Assembly: GCA_009733575.1 (NCBI GenBank)
Contig: ML769387.1
Coordinates: 248,001 to 312,000, forward strand
Direction: 5' to 3'
From: Gymnopus androsaceus JB14
Lineage: Eukaryota > Basidiomycota > Agaricomycetes > Agaricales > Omphalotaceae
DNA: 64,000 nucleotides
The translations under genes and the position numbers were made by a program. Below, in pieces: positions 44,059 to 56,124 of the stretch. Within the stretch, counting starts at the first letter, position 1; each line of letters opens with the position of its first letter. The notes under the pieces were generated by a model, which had not been told where the DNA came from, ran no database searches, and saw only the letters and a list, made by a program, of their open reading frames with translations.

Positions 44059-47000
44059 ATGGAGAACCGAGGACCCAATGAGAGGAGAACTCCCCGCCGG
44101 CTCTTTTCATTCGACTCTGTGAAATCCTCCTCTACGCGTCGGTCATCGTCGGACACAGCATATAATATCGAAGTTGAAACGAAAAAACATCCCAGAGCGC
44201 CCTCGCAGGCCAGTAACTATAGCCAAGCTGAAGGAAGTGGGAATTACCTTCCAGAGATCTCAGAGTCTCCTCGCTCCCTAACTCCCCGTTCGACTCCCTT
44301 TAGCGAGCGAGAAAAGCGCAAAGGGCCTCGACCACCTCTTCCTCCAGTCCTTGTCGATGCTACAGCTCCGAGGTCTAACACTCCCGATGTTCCTCCTTCA
44401 CCCTCGTCGATTCGTTGGAACAGTATTAGACAGCATGTAATACCTAGCGCTCCTTCCAAGTCCTCTCACTTGCAACAGACATCATCTGCCTCTCTCGCAT
44501 CTATCAATACCCAAGCAACGTCGCGCACAGGCCATGGCAAACAGTCATCCAAGTTTGCGCAACGGCTAGGGTTTCGGAATGTGGTCGACCAGGCCAAGCA
44601 GGTAATGGTCGACGAGATACATCAATTTGCTATTGATATCCAGCGCGCATGTATGGCTGCTCGTCACGTCGAGCTTCCGTCAACTGCAAAATCAAGGATC
44701 GACCCCATTCATAGCACGGTTGGCTCGTCGTTGAACTTGCCCTTCATGTCTAGTTCGACTTTGGCAACCGTAGGAGGCGTAGGCTCTGCTAATCAATCTC
44801 GGGCTGACCTACGACAGCCTTCATATGCATCGACTGTTGCTACTGGTCGCGTTCGGCCTCTTCACCAAACTCTTATCAACTACGCCGGGCTCTTTGCAGA
44901 TGGCCCATCTCCTCTACCACACCTTCCGTTAGAGTCTCTAGTGTTGTCTACACTACTCATTCCATTCCTAACAACGGAGAGAGCCTCATTGATGGAAGAA
45001 GACCGCTTGCTCAGCATCGAAGCTTTTCAAATCATTACCAAGACATGGAATCCGACCACTGAAGTACGTTCGATCTCCTAGCATCCGTGTACTTTACTTA
45101 CTAGTTGTTCATAGATTGTTGCAGCTGAAAGGTCGCTGTGGTGTGTCAAAGCAGCGCTCTCTTCAATCCCTCCGATGCGCACCCGCATCCTGAGCGCTCT
45201 CTGGACAATTACTGTCCCAGAAGAATCACACTACCCTGCATCACATCCCAAGGTCTTTCAAACTCTTCTTCATGGGCTCTTCTTACTTTTGCCCTGGGTA
45301 AGTACTCAGGCGCAAGATACAGACACGAAAGATAGCAAACTTCTCTCTGAAATCATCGCAGAGGTCTGCGCTGGCAGTTGCGGCCAACTAGATGATCTTC
45401 ACATTGAGGAAGAGTATAATGCGCTTTTCGTGGACGCTGATGCCCCGCAACGTATTCGTGATGCTGTTACTATCGAAGCGCTTGCAAAATGTTTGGAGTA
45501 CTCGGCTGATTCTACCAGAAGATGGCTTTTCAGAAACTCAGTCGAGGTAAGGTCTAAATCCGTTCGTGTTTCTTGCGTACTCATAACGGTTGTAGAATCT
45601 TTGGTCTTTCTCAGATGAGGCGGTTTTTACCCCGCTTTTGACGGCAATACACTCTCGAGCTTTGCATAGCTTTACCCGTGCCTCATTGGCCCTACTCTCC
45701 GCTACTGCCGACGCTAAACTTTTGCGTAACGATGCAACTCTCATTGTGAAAGTATTGCAGAGTCGAGTATTCCCGGAGTTGAGGTCAATAACTAGTCATA
45801 CCACCGATGATGCTAAGCGGAACGTTGTTCTCATTGCACTGAACCTTGTAGCTTTGGAGGCGAAGGATCTGGTCAACTGGAGCATTTCGACTATCGTAGA
45901 ATGGTATAGACAGATGCCGGAGTGGAAGGACTGTTTTGAAAAGACTTTGAGAAGTTTTGTCAGTGCTTTTTTGCTCGCTGGTGGGTTTAACTGATGAGTT
46001 TGCTTGCAGATCATGGAAAGCCCATGGCTCAATCTACTTAAAATACTCCCTCCATTGATACGATTGTTACCGGAGGACATGCAAAAACCGCTATCTATAA
46101 TCTTCCTTTCTGCGATGAACAATGTAGGTATTCTTACTTGCTGCTCCCCGTCATACGAAATCACCCTCTTCTTACTTTTAGCGACTCGTAGACGACCCTC
46201 CGCCCTACCCCTGCCTTCCGCTATCATCGCTCCTCGACGATCTATCCCAGTCCTACCCGCAAATATTCTATAAACCCTTATTCCTGTGCGCCGCTTCCTC
46301 CAGGGAGCATGTCGTGGTCAACCATTTATGCGTTCTCACCTCGCTCGCTCGATTTATGCCAGAGTTTTGGATCAAGGACGCAGAGATGATGTCTATTGCC
46401 ATCATGAGCGAAGCCGGTGGCTTGAAAAGCCCAGGTCCCGGCCCAGCAAAGGAGACTTCATCCCGCTCTACGAAGAAACCGTGGGGTGCAGCAAGGTTGG
46501 GACAATCGGTACTGATTGTGGAGCTTATAGCGCAGGTGCAGAGTATGCGTCGCGCGAGGGACAATCCTTCAGTGAGTCGGAATTTGGTGTTTAAGTGTCA
46601 GTGGTTACCTAATGCCGACTTGTTTATAGAGCTCGACATCAGATAGTGCATTTGGGGCTATGGCGAAATTTGCTATATCTTTAGAGCAAAGACTAAGCAT
46701 TTTAATTGAAACAAAGGTATTTTTAAGCTGAGCTGTAACTTGATTGAAACCGGCTGATGCGTTCAGTATAGGAGCGTACAGCTTTAATTCCTCTCGCCCA
46801 GAGGCTTCTGTTTTGCACGTTGTTCCGAGAAATCAGGCTTCTGACACGTTCTCTCAAGAAGTGTGTGCCTCTCATGTTCACTTCCTGTTCATGCCTAATT
46901 GTTTTTCTATTGCAGCGCTTTGTGGCTTCCTCGCTTCGTACAATGGTTTGTGAGCTACCATGAGAATGATCATCTCAACGACGACTCGGATCTGGTTATG

Positions 47001-50000
47001 CTGGATTCAATAACCCAAATCGAGTCGCTTTATACGCTTGCTCAAACGAGCGGTCATTCTTCCAACAATGTAAGCCCGTCGATTATCATGAAATGATAGC
47101 TATCCTTAATTATTGTTCAGCGCAGAAGCACTGTTGCTATCCTATCTCCGCCACCAAATACGAACTCGTTTATAGATGGAGATGACAAGAATATTGGACT
47201 AGCTGCAATATTTGCTCAGAGAACACCGTTTCTAGAAGCAATGGCTCGGGGCTTTGAAGCCAGAGCTTTGAAACTCTTGGTTGCAATGTCTACGCTGATA
47301 ACAGTGGATGACTTTCGACGCATCGGGAGTATCCTTTGGGAGAAGCATCTTGAGGACAATGATCCCAGGATTTTGTCTTCGGTGGGTCAACTTGCACTAA
47401 TACCATGCGTCCCTACTTCCTGATGTAAAACTCCAACAGATCTGCTTTCTTGTCATGCGAAGTGCGGAAAAGAGTCCTCATGATCTTCTGGCCACCATAG
47501 AGGTCGATCTGCAAAGGTGAGAGCCGGTGAAAATTTCTGCAGATACGCGAATGCTGATCAGTTACAGCTCGAGCGATGAAACTCGATTAGGTGCTATTCA
47601 GAAGATGAGTACTCTGGCCAACTGGCGGTTCCAAATTATATCGCAGCAGGTCATTGCGGATCGCGCGCATCGTCCGTTTAAAGTCGCTCGAGGACCTCTG
47701 CCATTTGTGACTACAGACATGGGTTCCGGGCTGTTCGTACTCGAACTTGATCCGAATGACGTGCAGGATAAACTGCCGTTAGAGCTCAGGAAAAAGCTAG
47801 CGGAGATTGGATGGGAGGATAACGACGCGCCTGTCAATCAGCAATTGGAGTGGATTAGAACACCAATGTCGAACCTTCCAGCGTTGCAGATGGAGAAGCT
47901 CGATACCAACAATAATAATGCCCCACCCTCTCCTGGTCTCAGCCCTGTGTCATCCCCTTCCAAAAGTCCTATTCTAAGTGAAAAGGCCGATGAGCTCAAT
48001 CTTCTTCGTCGAAACTCAACTTCCGGAGGACCGTTATCTAGCATGAAAAGACGCCCCATTTTTGTACCCACTCTTTCTCAAGCTTTTCCCCGTATTGCTG
48101 CGATGACTTTTGATCCCAGTTTCGTCGTTGCCTACGCTGCCAGAAACATGGTTTTTGACCTGATGCGCAATGATCCTGGCCTCCTCACTCGCCCTGTATG
48201 GGACCTTTTAACCGGCGAAGGGCATGATCTACTCACCGCAGTAACATCTCTACGGGCCTTTCTTCATTCCCGGAGGGCACTTCCACCAGCCATGGCACAC
48301 ATCATGCTCAACACCCTTGCTGGGTTTTTGAAGCTTTTAGCAAAGCAAACCGATGACGAGAACACACTGCATTGGTTTGCACAAATTGTACCCTCATTGG
48401 CGAAGCTTATGCCCCAAGTCTACGAAATGTCCATACGAGAATTGCGGCGCGCCAAGGTAGACATGTTCCTTATCCCTTCCGGCTCATTGTGGTTTCCATC
48501 ATCGGCACCTATTGGTCCAATGTTTCCTCGGGGTCCCGGAAACGTTGACGATCCGTTCGAGGACGTGGCAAACCGTATCATTTCTGTGACTATGATCCGC
48601 ATTTCGCAAAACATGCTTTTCCTAGCTATGCTCAAGCGAAATCCAGGTGAAGTGCAGGTTGTGCGTAAGAATATGGCGAAACTCGTGTTTCCATCTCTAA
48701 CCGGCCAAGGAGATGCCTCACTTGAGCTCAAAGACTTCATTCCGATGAAGAATTCATATCTCTCCCGGACCTCGAACATTGACGACAAGCTCTGGGGATT
48801 ATCATTAATACTCTCTCGCAGCTACATTCTACTAGTAGCACAAATCTTTCGCTGTCTTTCCCGCCATTTGAATGACAGGAATGAACTTTCGGTGCTCATT
48901 GATTCACTCAATCGGATACTCCTTGCTCATGGTGATGATGTGGGTGTTGTCGCTCAGACATTGATTGGTACGCTCTTTCTTCCACTTCCCATTCTTTTCC
49001 TAATGTGGACCAATGTTAGCCCTAATGGCTGCAAGTACTCGATTCCGGCGACTATTTGCTTCAGGCGGGGGATACGCGCTGTTCATGCCTGTGCTTTTCA
49101 AAGTCTACGCCGAATCAGAGGCTCATCGTGGTATCCGAGAAGCCATAGAATACGCTGTCAATCGGTTCTATGCATACCACGAGGAGACTTTTGTGTTCCA
49201 GAGTCTGGATGCGATTGCCCACGTACTGGTCTTTCCTGATATTGACCAGGCCTGGATAGTTCAGAATGTCTACACTCTCTTTGCATCATTGCGCCGAAAC
49301 TCTTCTCCCAGTGACTCAGATATGGCTGGTATTCACAATGCCAATAAAAACGAGGAGCGAGAGGCTTTGGTACGTTTTTGTCGCCCATTTTTGGCCGAAC
49401 TATTACCTACTCACTTACGCAGCTAGTGATTACTGCCGAGGAGAAACCGCAGACGTTTTTTGCATCTCTGCGACCTGGCGGAACTCAATTACCCCATGTC
49501 AATGTCAAATCCCCTCTTGCCGTTGAGCTTCCTGCTGAATATGAAAGCAAACGACTTGCAATGGACGATTTCATTCGTCTATTCCTTACAGTCGTTGCAC
49601 ACGATCTATCTATCGCTCGCGCCGAACAGTTCTTAAAGCTGTTCCGATACCTGGTTCCTTCCTTTTACGAGGCCTCGAACTCTGCTCGATCCGTTCTGCA
49701 AGATGGCTTGGAGGCCCTAGGAGCTATCCTATCGAGACCGATGCCCAAGAATAAGTCTACAGAGTTTAGCCGACAGGATGACGTACAAGCTGACAAAAGT
49801 TCACTTAATGGAATGCAAATGGCAGATTTGTCCAAACTTCCCAGCGACATATCCTCGATGCGAATGGATTATCTATGGTCGCTGGTGTCTTTCGCTCAAG
49901 TGGGCGGCAGATTATCATCCGACACCTCTCGTACTGCATTTGAGCTTGCCAAAGCCGTACTGCGAGAGTCCGCAATACCTGCTTTCCGCAGATCAATAGC

Positions 50001-51633
50001 TTCCTTCCTGGGTGCTTTCTCTAAGCATTCGATGATGCCTGAAGGAGGTCGAAGTCTCAAGGCTGTTATCCACTTTCTACGCGATCTCTCACCAATTATC
50101 AACATATACGCTCTCACCATCGACTTCAGCGAAGTATTCGATACAATTAGCCTGCTTACACAAAACTCCAACTATTTCAATGACTCCATGTTCTGCCAGT
50201 TGGTTGTAAACCAAATATGCGCTGCTGGTTTAACTGCCTGCGATGCTGCAGCTTCGGAAGGGATGCTGCAGTCACTTCCTAGTCGGCGGTCCTTGGTCTC
50301 ATTGGTAGCCAACGCAGTTCTTCTTCCAGGTGCAGACATATTCAGCGAACTGGAAGCGCACAAGCCAGATCACAGCTTTTTGGCGTTGGTCGTTCTTCCA
50401 TTGGCATTGACGATGAAAACGCTCAAGGAAATAGATTCGGACGGAGTCCAATTAGATCTTACACAGCGTAACCTCCAAGCCCGCGCCTGGTCACGTTTAC
50501 TCCTGTATCTGATCTCTTGCTGTCGGAGGAGTAATAGCCCTGTACCCACTCTCGAACGTTCAAGATCACAGGATAAGCGCAACTCCATAACAGGATACGG
50601 AACGCACCTACCCTCTCTGCTGGTAGCCTTGCAGGTAATCAAGGTAGTTGTGGTCCGCGCAGGCGAAGATCTGAACTATGGTCTTCCGGGCATATGGTCT
50701 CGATTAGCTGTTTTCCTGAGAGAGGTTCTCGGTGAAGGGAACGCCGAATTCAGTTTTCGCGCCCAAGAACCCTCTCCGTTTCCTTCCCCTACTCCTTCTC
50801 CGAGATCTAGCAACCAGTTTGATGCTCCCTTCTCTCAGCCACTGTCTCCCGCTTTCAGTGGCGGGCGGTCATTTAGAAGCCCTCGCATCCTTGACTACTG
50901 TTTATGGTCGTTCCTTGAGCTGTTGTGCGTTTATCGCAATCCTTTATTTGTTCAACTACGGGCTTTCGTCCATGAAAAAGTCCGCGTCTTGGATCAGGAG
51001 CTCCGAGATCAGCAAAACGTGCACACTCCCTTCAGTTCCAGATCGCCAAGACCTTCCTCGGTGTTTACCAAACCACGCAGGCGCATGTCTAACATATCAG
51101 CGACGAACTCACCTGAAGCTTCCCCACGACTGACTGGTCTGGCCACCCCAGATGTGTCGTTTTCACGCCATTTTTCGGCATATCAGAACATACCTCCTCC
51201 TCCTCCACTCTTACATTTATCCTCTCAGGAGTCTTCTGCATCTCAGAATGCGCCGGGTCCACGCATCGTGCATCTCGGACTGGTATCGAACTCGCGAAGA
51301 TCACTCTCTCCCGGAGGAGCGAGTGCAGCGCGGTACATGGCAAAATCAACCAAGGTCAAATCTCTGGTTCTGATTCGCAAAACGTATCTTCGTATTCGAG
51401 TGGTGCAAAGTTGTATGGGGTATCAGAGTGAGCTATTACCACTACCGCAAACTTCAGTGGACTCGGCGGCTGGAGTGGATGATACACCTGTGACGACAGC
51501 GTGGACCAAACGTCGAGCCTTGCAGGAGGTGACTGGTGAGACGCGAGAACTGTTCGCCGAGTTTGAGGAGTCTTCAAATGAGTTGGAGAGTGAAGGTGTC
51601 CTAGTTGGAGATGAGATAGACTTGAAATTATGA
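44059..51633 (+). CDS. Very large helical-repeat protein, possibly UNC80-like
   Basis: A multi-exon gene for about 2,200 residues, read from MENRGPNERRTPRRLFSFDS at 44059 to EIDLKL at 51633. The first 150 residues are Ser/Pro-rich and disordered. The rest looks like long stacks of alpha helices (HEAT- or armadillo-like), for example LLTAIHSRALHSFTRASLAL near 45630, EFWIKDAEMMSIAIMSEAGG near 46360, RPVWDLLTGEGHDLLTAV near 48195 and IREAIEYAVNRFYAYHEETF near 49130. Disordered Ser/Pro inserts lie near 47900-48050, 50770-50870 and 51000-51300. The longest exons are 47527-48966 and about 49426-51633. The architecture reminds me of the fungal UNC80 or Furry-type scaffold proteins, but I cannot confirm either. 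Function unknown; a cell-cortex or channel-associated scaffold is only a guess. Confidence 0.78.
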
Positions 51634-52358
51634 ATCTTTTGGGGTGATTTGACTGGACCGTACTGTATATCCCGGTGCATTTTCTGCTATAGTCATGTAT
51701 ACTGTATTGACGCGCACGAGCCTGACTTAGGCCTAATATACTCCCTAACTTGACCCATCCTCTCGGTACATAAATCCTTCCTGATGAGCTCTGAACGCTT
51801 CCCAAAGATTTTTGATGTTTCATTCGTAAAACGACCTTAAAGTTGTTGCCAAATCATGGTTTCCTCAAACCAGAATCCATCTTTTTCGTGGCATCCATAT
51901 ATTAAAAGTGGAGCTATGGATGAGGAATTACTGAACGAGAAACAGCAATGCGGGAAATCTTTCAAAGTCTTCTTGCCGCCTCACACATTAAGTATCGTTG
52001 GTCTAGATAGAGTTGCAAGAGAAGGCGGGAGTTTTTCTTTTGCTAAAAGCTGCTTTGATCTTTCCGATTTGGTCTTTTGGCGAGCTCGGCATAATTGATC
52101 CGTTCATCGCTCACGTGAGCAAATGACGCGAGAACACGCGACTCCTCATTTCTTTCTGGACCACATCCTTCATTTGGAAATCTACAGCCTATTTTAGAAA
52201 AACTTGGTGGAAACCGAAATTTCACCATTGTTCGTTTCGGGTTGCGCGCGATGGTCCTGCAATCTGGAATTTACTATAAAACCCTTTTTTTCATCGTCTT
52301 CTTTGACCACACCGCCTACTGAACTATCTATCTATCTCTAGTTGATCTAGACAACCGG
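51634..52358. other. Intergenic region
   Basis: About 720 bp between the large gene and the zinc-finger-like gene. A TATAAAACC sequence near 52275 is a possible core promoter for the downstream gene, whose start is about 80 bp further. No gene is seen. Confidence 0.5.
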
Positions 52359-53429
52359 ATGCCAGGCGAACGCGAACACTCTTCCAAGCACCGACAACCT
52401 CTTGATTTGGCTGCAGTTTCAGCAGCCCTTCAAAATGTTCATTCTCGTCCCCCTTTGCCCGACGTTTCACGCGAATTCAAATTTAGAACGCCTCTCGAGC
52501 TCGATGTGAACTTGCCATTCACACAAGTCAAGCATCCTTCTGATGCGATTCTGAAGCCCATTTCGAGCTGCGCTCCCGTTCCACGTCGTCTTGCACCACT
52601 TTCGATGATACCTGTTGGAACTGACTTGTATGGTACCAGAGCATTCGTCTTGCCAGCGCTATCGCAGCCCGCTGTAAATACAGCCTATAGTGTCTCTGAA
52701 GAAACCAGCGCGCAGGAAACCATACCTGTGGATATGAACACCTTTCCCTCAGTCATCGTCCCCTCTCCTTATTGGGATTCCATGCCAGCTCCAGTTCCTA
52801 GCCGTTTCAGAACCCCTCCTTTCCCTTATCACACCAAAGCATCAGTAGATGTATGCTCCACCGTCTACCCTCATACACATCCCTTCTACCTCCGTATGCT
52901 TGGACTCTGGCGTCCATCCAAGTTTCACCCTAAACCAGTACGATGCCCTCTCCCCCGATGCCTGTATTCGGTCCAACAAAGCATCGAGGGTATCAGAGAA
53001 CACTTGATCTCTCATCACCCCACTTTATACGCATATATCCACCCTGAAGATGTGTTATGCTCTTGTCGTGCAATGATCAAGGGAGGTGGGGAGGCTGTCG
53101 CTCATCACATTGCATCATCGCATTTTCGCACTAATGAAGATGTAGATATCGCCAAGTGTCTTAACTGTTTCTGGTTTGGTACGATAGCGTCGTTTGCGCA
53201 TCATTTGCTTGAATGTCCTGGGTTGGCACATTTGAGAGCTGATTTGCCTGGGCATATATCCAGGGGTGAGGACGCTGCTCAGGATGAGGATGATGTTAAC
53301 GCTCACAGGACGAAAAGGCGGCGCCTTACAAGCAGCAGCACTACTAGCACTAGTAGGCAGACCACTACTCGTGCTGTTACGCATGTCAATGTTTCATCCG
53401 GATCCAGCATCCGTCGTCCTCCGCTCTGA
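52359..53429 (+). CDS. Putative zinc-finger protein, intronless, unknown function
   Basis: A single-exon protein of 356 residues, unusual among these intron-rich genes. The N-terminal half is Pro/Ser-rich and lacks known motifs. Three Cys/His modules lie in the second half: CPLPRCLYSVQQSIEGIREH followed by LISHH (about 52940-53015), CSCRAMIKGGGEAVAHH followed by IASSH (about 53060-53115), and CLNCFWFGTIASFAHHLLEC (about 53158-53220). Their C-x2/4-C-x(n)-H-x3/4-H spacing resembles degenerate C2H2 fingers. The tail is acidic, then has a KRRR nuclear-type signal and Ser/Thr runs. A DNA- or RNA-binding role is inferred only from these modules. Confidence 0.72.
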   Translation: MPGEREHSSKHRQPLDLAAVSAALQNVHSRPPLPDVSREFKFRTPLELDVNLPFTQVKHPSDAILKPISSCAPVPRRLAPLSMIPVGTDLYGTRAFVLPALSQPAVNTAYSVSEETSAQETIPVDMNTFPSVIVPSPYWDSMPAPVPSRFRTPPFPYHTKASVDVCSTVYPHTHPFYLRMLGLWRPSKFHPKPVRCPLPRCLYSVQQSIEGIREHLISHHPTLYAYIHPEDVLCSCRAMIKGGGEAVAHHIASSHFRTNEDVDIAKCLNCFWFGTIASFAHHLLECPGLAHLRADLPGHISRGEDAAQDEDDVNAHRTKRRRLTSSSTTSTSRQTTTRAVTHVNVSSGSSIRRPPL

Positions 53430-54337
53430 ACTAAAGGTCGGTTGTTGTTGTGTCGCCTTTCAAACAATCTTTTCATTTTTGGCTGCGATTTTCTTTATAA
53501 TCTTTATACGACCTTCATACGACCTCTAGTCTAGAGTCCCTTTGTTATAATCTTTTGTCTTACATTTCAATTGCTTTACACCTCCCATTGTTGTTTTCTT
53601 GTTTTTTTTTCTACTTCAATGTTGAACACCTTGGTCTGTGGCATTTTCTTTTCCTTCTTTTCACTGACACTCTCTTCCAATCTTCTTCCTAATTGAATTC
53701 GGAATTCTCCATTTGCCCAAAGTGGCAAATTCCTCCGTCGACTAAGGATGCTTGCTGTATCAATTTGGATCATATCAGCGAAGGTGGCTTGATTAATACC
53801 ATCACATCCGACAAAGCTTGTTCCTTGATTAGCAGAGTCGCTTCGATGAAAAACGCATTTGGTAGCTGCCAGTGCTTGTAAGTATAAGAAATAAGAATGC
53901 GTATGAAAGTCTGGTATCAGCTGGTATCGGCTGGAAGGGGCTCGGAAGGTCGGTTGAAATCGAGCTGCGGCCTCTTTGTGCACTTTCAGCTCGCATATCA
54001 GATAAATGCGAAACAAGGCGGTGATGCTCCAGCTGTTCTCTAGAATGAGCGTTGTATTCAAATGATGCTTCTTTTTTTGCATGTTATTTATGCTGAGCAG
54101 TGCAGCTTTGCGGCTTTGAAGTTCTTGTTGTAACAAACCTTGTAATTTGACCGGAAAACCTGTGTGAAAGAAGCTCGGCGACCTGGAATATAAGAAGAGA
54201 AGAAAATAGTGAGACTGGACTGAACTCGACTTGAGAAACTTAAAGCTTTAGATTCTAGACAACACGTGGTATAGGCGACTTCCCGAACGAGCTTCCCGAA
54301 CCTCTCAATTTGCGCTCTCTCCCAAACTCTGATATCA
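53430..54337. other. Intergenic region
   Basis: About 900 bp. A 186-codon minus-strand open frame (53576-54136) is the largest in it, but it has no recognised motif and its composition is not convincingly protein-like. The end should hold the GID4 promoter. Confidence 0.5.
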
Positions 54338-55697
54338 ATGCCCTCATACAATGCCATACCAGAAGAAGGACCGGTAGACCTGCAGCAGCAGCAGGTCAAA
54401 CACTGCAGCCAATGTCAGCAATCCGTTGACACTGACTTTATCTTTCTCCCGGATGCTGGAGGCATCGTGTGCGCTGGCTGTCAAAGCCAATTCTTTGCTA
54501 CTTTTCCAAGTCGACAATTGCCGCCAGCCCGACCGCCTGCATTATCTCCTGCTATTGAACTCCCTGCGACACCGACAAGCCCCGTCAGACTTGGTTCTTT
54601 TCACCAAGTCGATCCAGAGCCTCATTCCTCGATACCCTTGGTTTCAGAATCTAATAGTTTCCACTGTTGTAGTCCTGTATTGTCTTATCCAACCAAACAC
54701 ACTTCTCTCGACCTACCTCCCAGGCATTTTTCTCAGTCCAACTCACACTCCGAGTCTCGTTTCATCACTCCCAGTCCTTTGACGGATATTACCCGTTTGC
54801 GAGTCCGCTCGTTGGGAAATCATTGCTTGTATCCCGGCGCCGTCTTCCAAGGAACACAGAAGAGCGGAAGGAGTAGCTACGACGTCAACGTCACTATTGT
54901 GGTACGCACATCATTCTTTCCCGCGGATTATTCTCCTCAAAGTCGCACTTAGGACGTTGACTTCGCCTCTTCTTTCCTATGTGGTTATCTTCGAATCCGA
55001 GGCTTGACAGAAGACTGGCCAGACTTGACCACATATTTCGACGCTGAGATCATAGGCAGCCGTTACGGATTCTTGACACAGAACTGGGGAGCTACAGAAG
55101 ATGAGGATCTAGTTCATTGGCAACGGTTTCCTGCATTCAAACATCTCAAAAACGAGATGAAAAGGCCCTACCTGACGATAAGTGACCGAGATCGTGGGGC
55201 CGTGTTCATGAGATGGAAAGAGAGGTTTCTAGTTCCTGATCATCGTGTGCAAGATATCGTTGGAGCCAGCTTTGCAGGTGAGTCCAGACCTTTACAGCTA
55301 TATGACTTTTTCTTAATATCTTTCCTAGGCTTTTACTACGTATGCGTTGATTTCAATCCATCGAACTCTAGCAAGAGCTGTGAAATGCCCTTGACCCCAG
55401 AAAACGACGAGCCTACAGCTATCCCTCCACTGGCATCCCCATTGAAGCAGGAAAGTCCACGCCGAACTAGACGGAACTCTAGTACTCGAAGGCGAGGACG
55501 TTCTCCTTCTGCAGGTCCTCGACAAGGTCCTCCTGTGGCTTCGATGAGCGGATTCTACTTTCATCAAAACTCTGAGCCGTATGCATTCTGTCTCTTGACG
55601 CTAGCCCTCTCATCGCTGACCTCCACGACCTAGATACCAACAGCTATCTTTATCCCACGTTCCCGAACGAGGAAGCTCGAGCTTTGAATTCCGATGA
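54338..55697 (+). CDS. GID4: GID4/VID24-type substrate receptor of the GID ubiquitin ligase
   Basis: The subunit of the GID/CTLH E3 ligase that binds N-degrons (Pro/N-end in yeast). The start at 54338 is followed by a long disordered N-terminal part with two CxxC pairs (HCSQCQQ and CAGCQSQ). The beta-barrel begins with HCLYPGAVFQGTQKSGR near 54822 and continues YDVNVTIV, DVDFASSFLCGYLRIRGLTE, TTYFDAEIIGSRYGFLTQNW, HWQRFPAFKHLK and DRDRGAVFMRWKERFLVPDH, then GASFAGFYYVCVDFNPS. A Ser/Arg-rich loop follows. SMSGFYFHQNSEPYQQLSLS spans the last intron and the end is SSSFEFR. The two Cys pairs near the N terminus are not a general GID4 feature and may bind zinc. Confidence 0.92.
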
Positions 55698-56124
55698 ATG
55701 TGGCTGTCACCGTGTCACGTATCCTGTCCATCTGACCTATTCCCCCCTCTCTGTCCCCATTCTACTCTCGACATTTGGATTGCTGTCCTCGAACACTGCT
55801 CACTTGCTCTCTGTAGTACCATCTATGTTTAGTATACACCCAGCCACATCCTTGTTTGTACTGTAATATCAACAGCAGTCTTTTGCGCAGTCTTGTTTTC
55901 GCTTCTCTTCTCGGCCCTCTCTAGCTTATAAGTGCCGGAACTCTCGAAGATTATCCGTCCTTCCGAGCACCGGGTTGAACTGACCCGACGTTGTGTAGCC
56001 ATTTGACCGACGGATATGATAGCGCTGAAGCACAGAAATCAGCTGCCAGTGCATTCAATCTTATACTTAACCTTTGCCGCTCTGCTTCCCTTGGAAGCGT
56101 TCAAACGTTAACGTTCACTTTGTA
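55698..56124. other. Intergenic region
   Basis: About 430 bp between GID4 and the monooxygenase, on the same strand. It should contain the GID4 3' end and the next promoter. No gene is seen. Confidence 0.5.

Noticed and set aside
53576..54136. 186-codon minus-strand open frame
   Set aside because: No recognisable domain, no supporting splice signals, and low-complexity composition. It probably lies in untranslated sequence.
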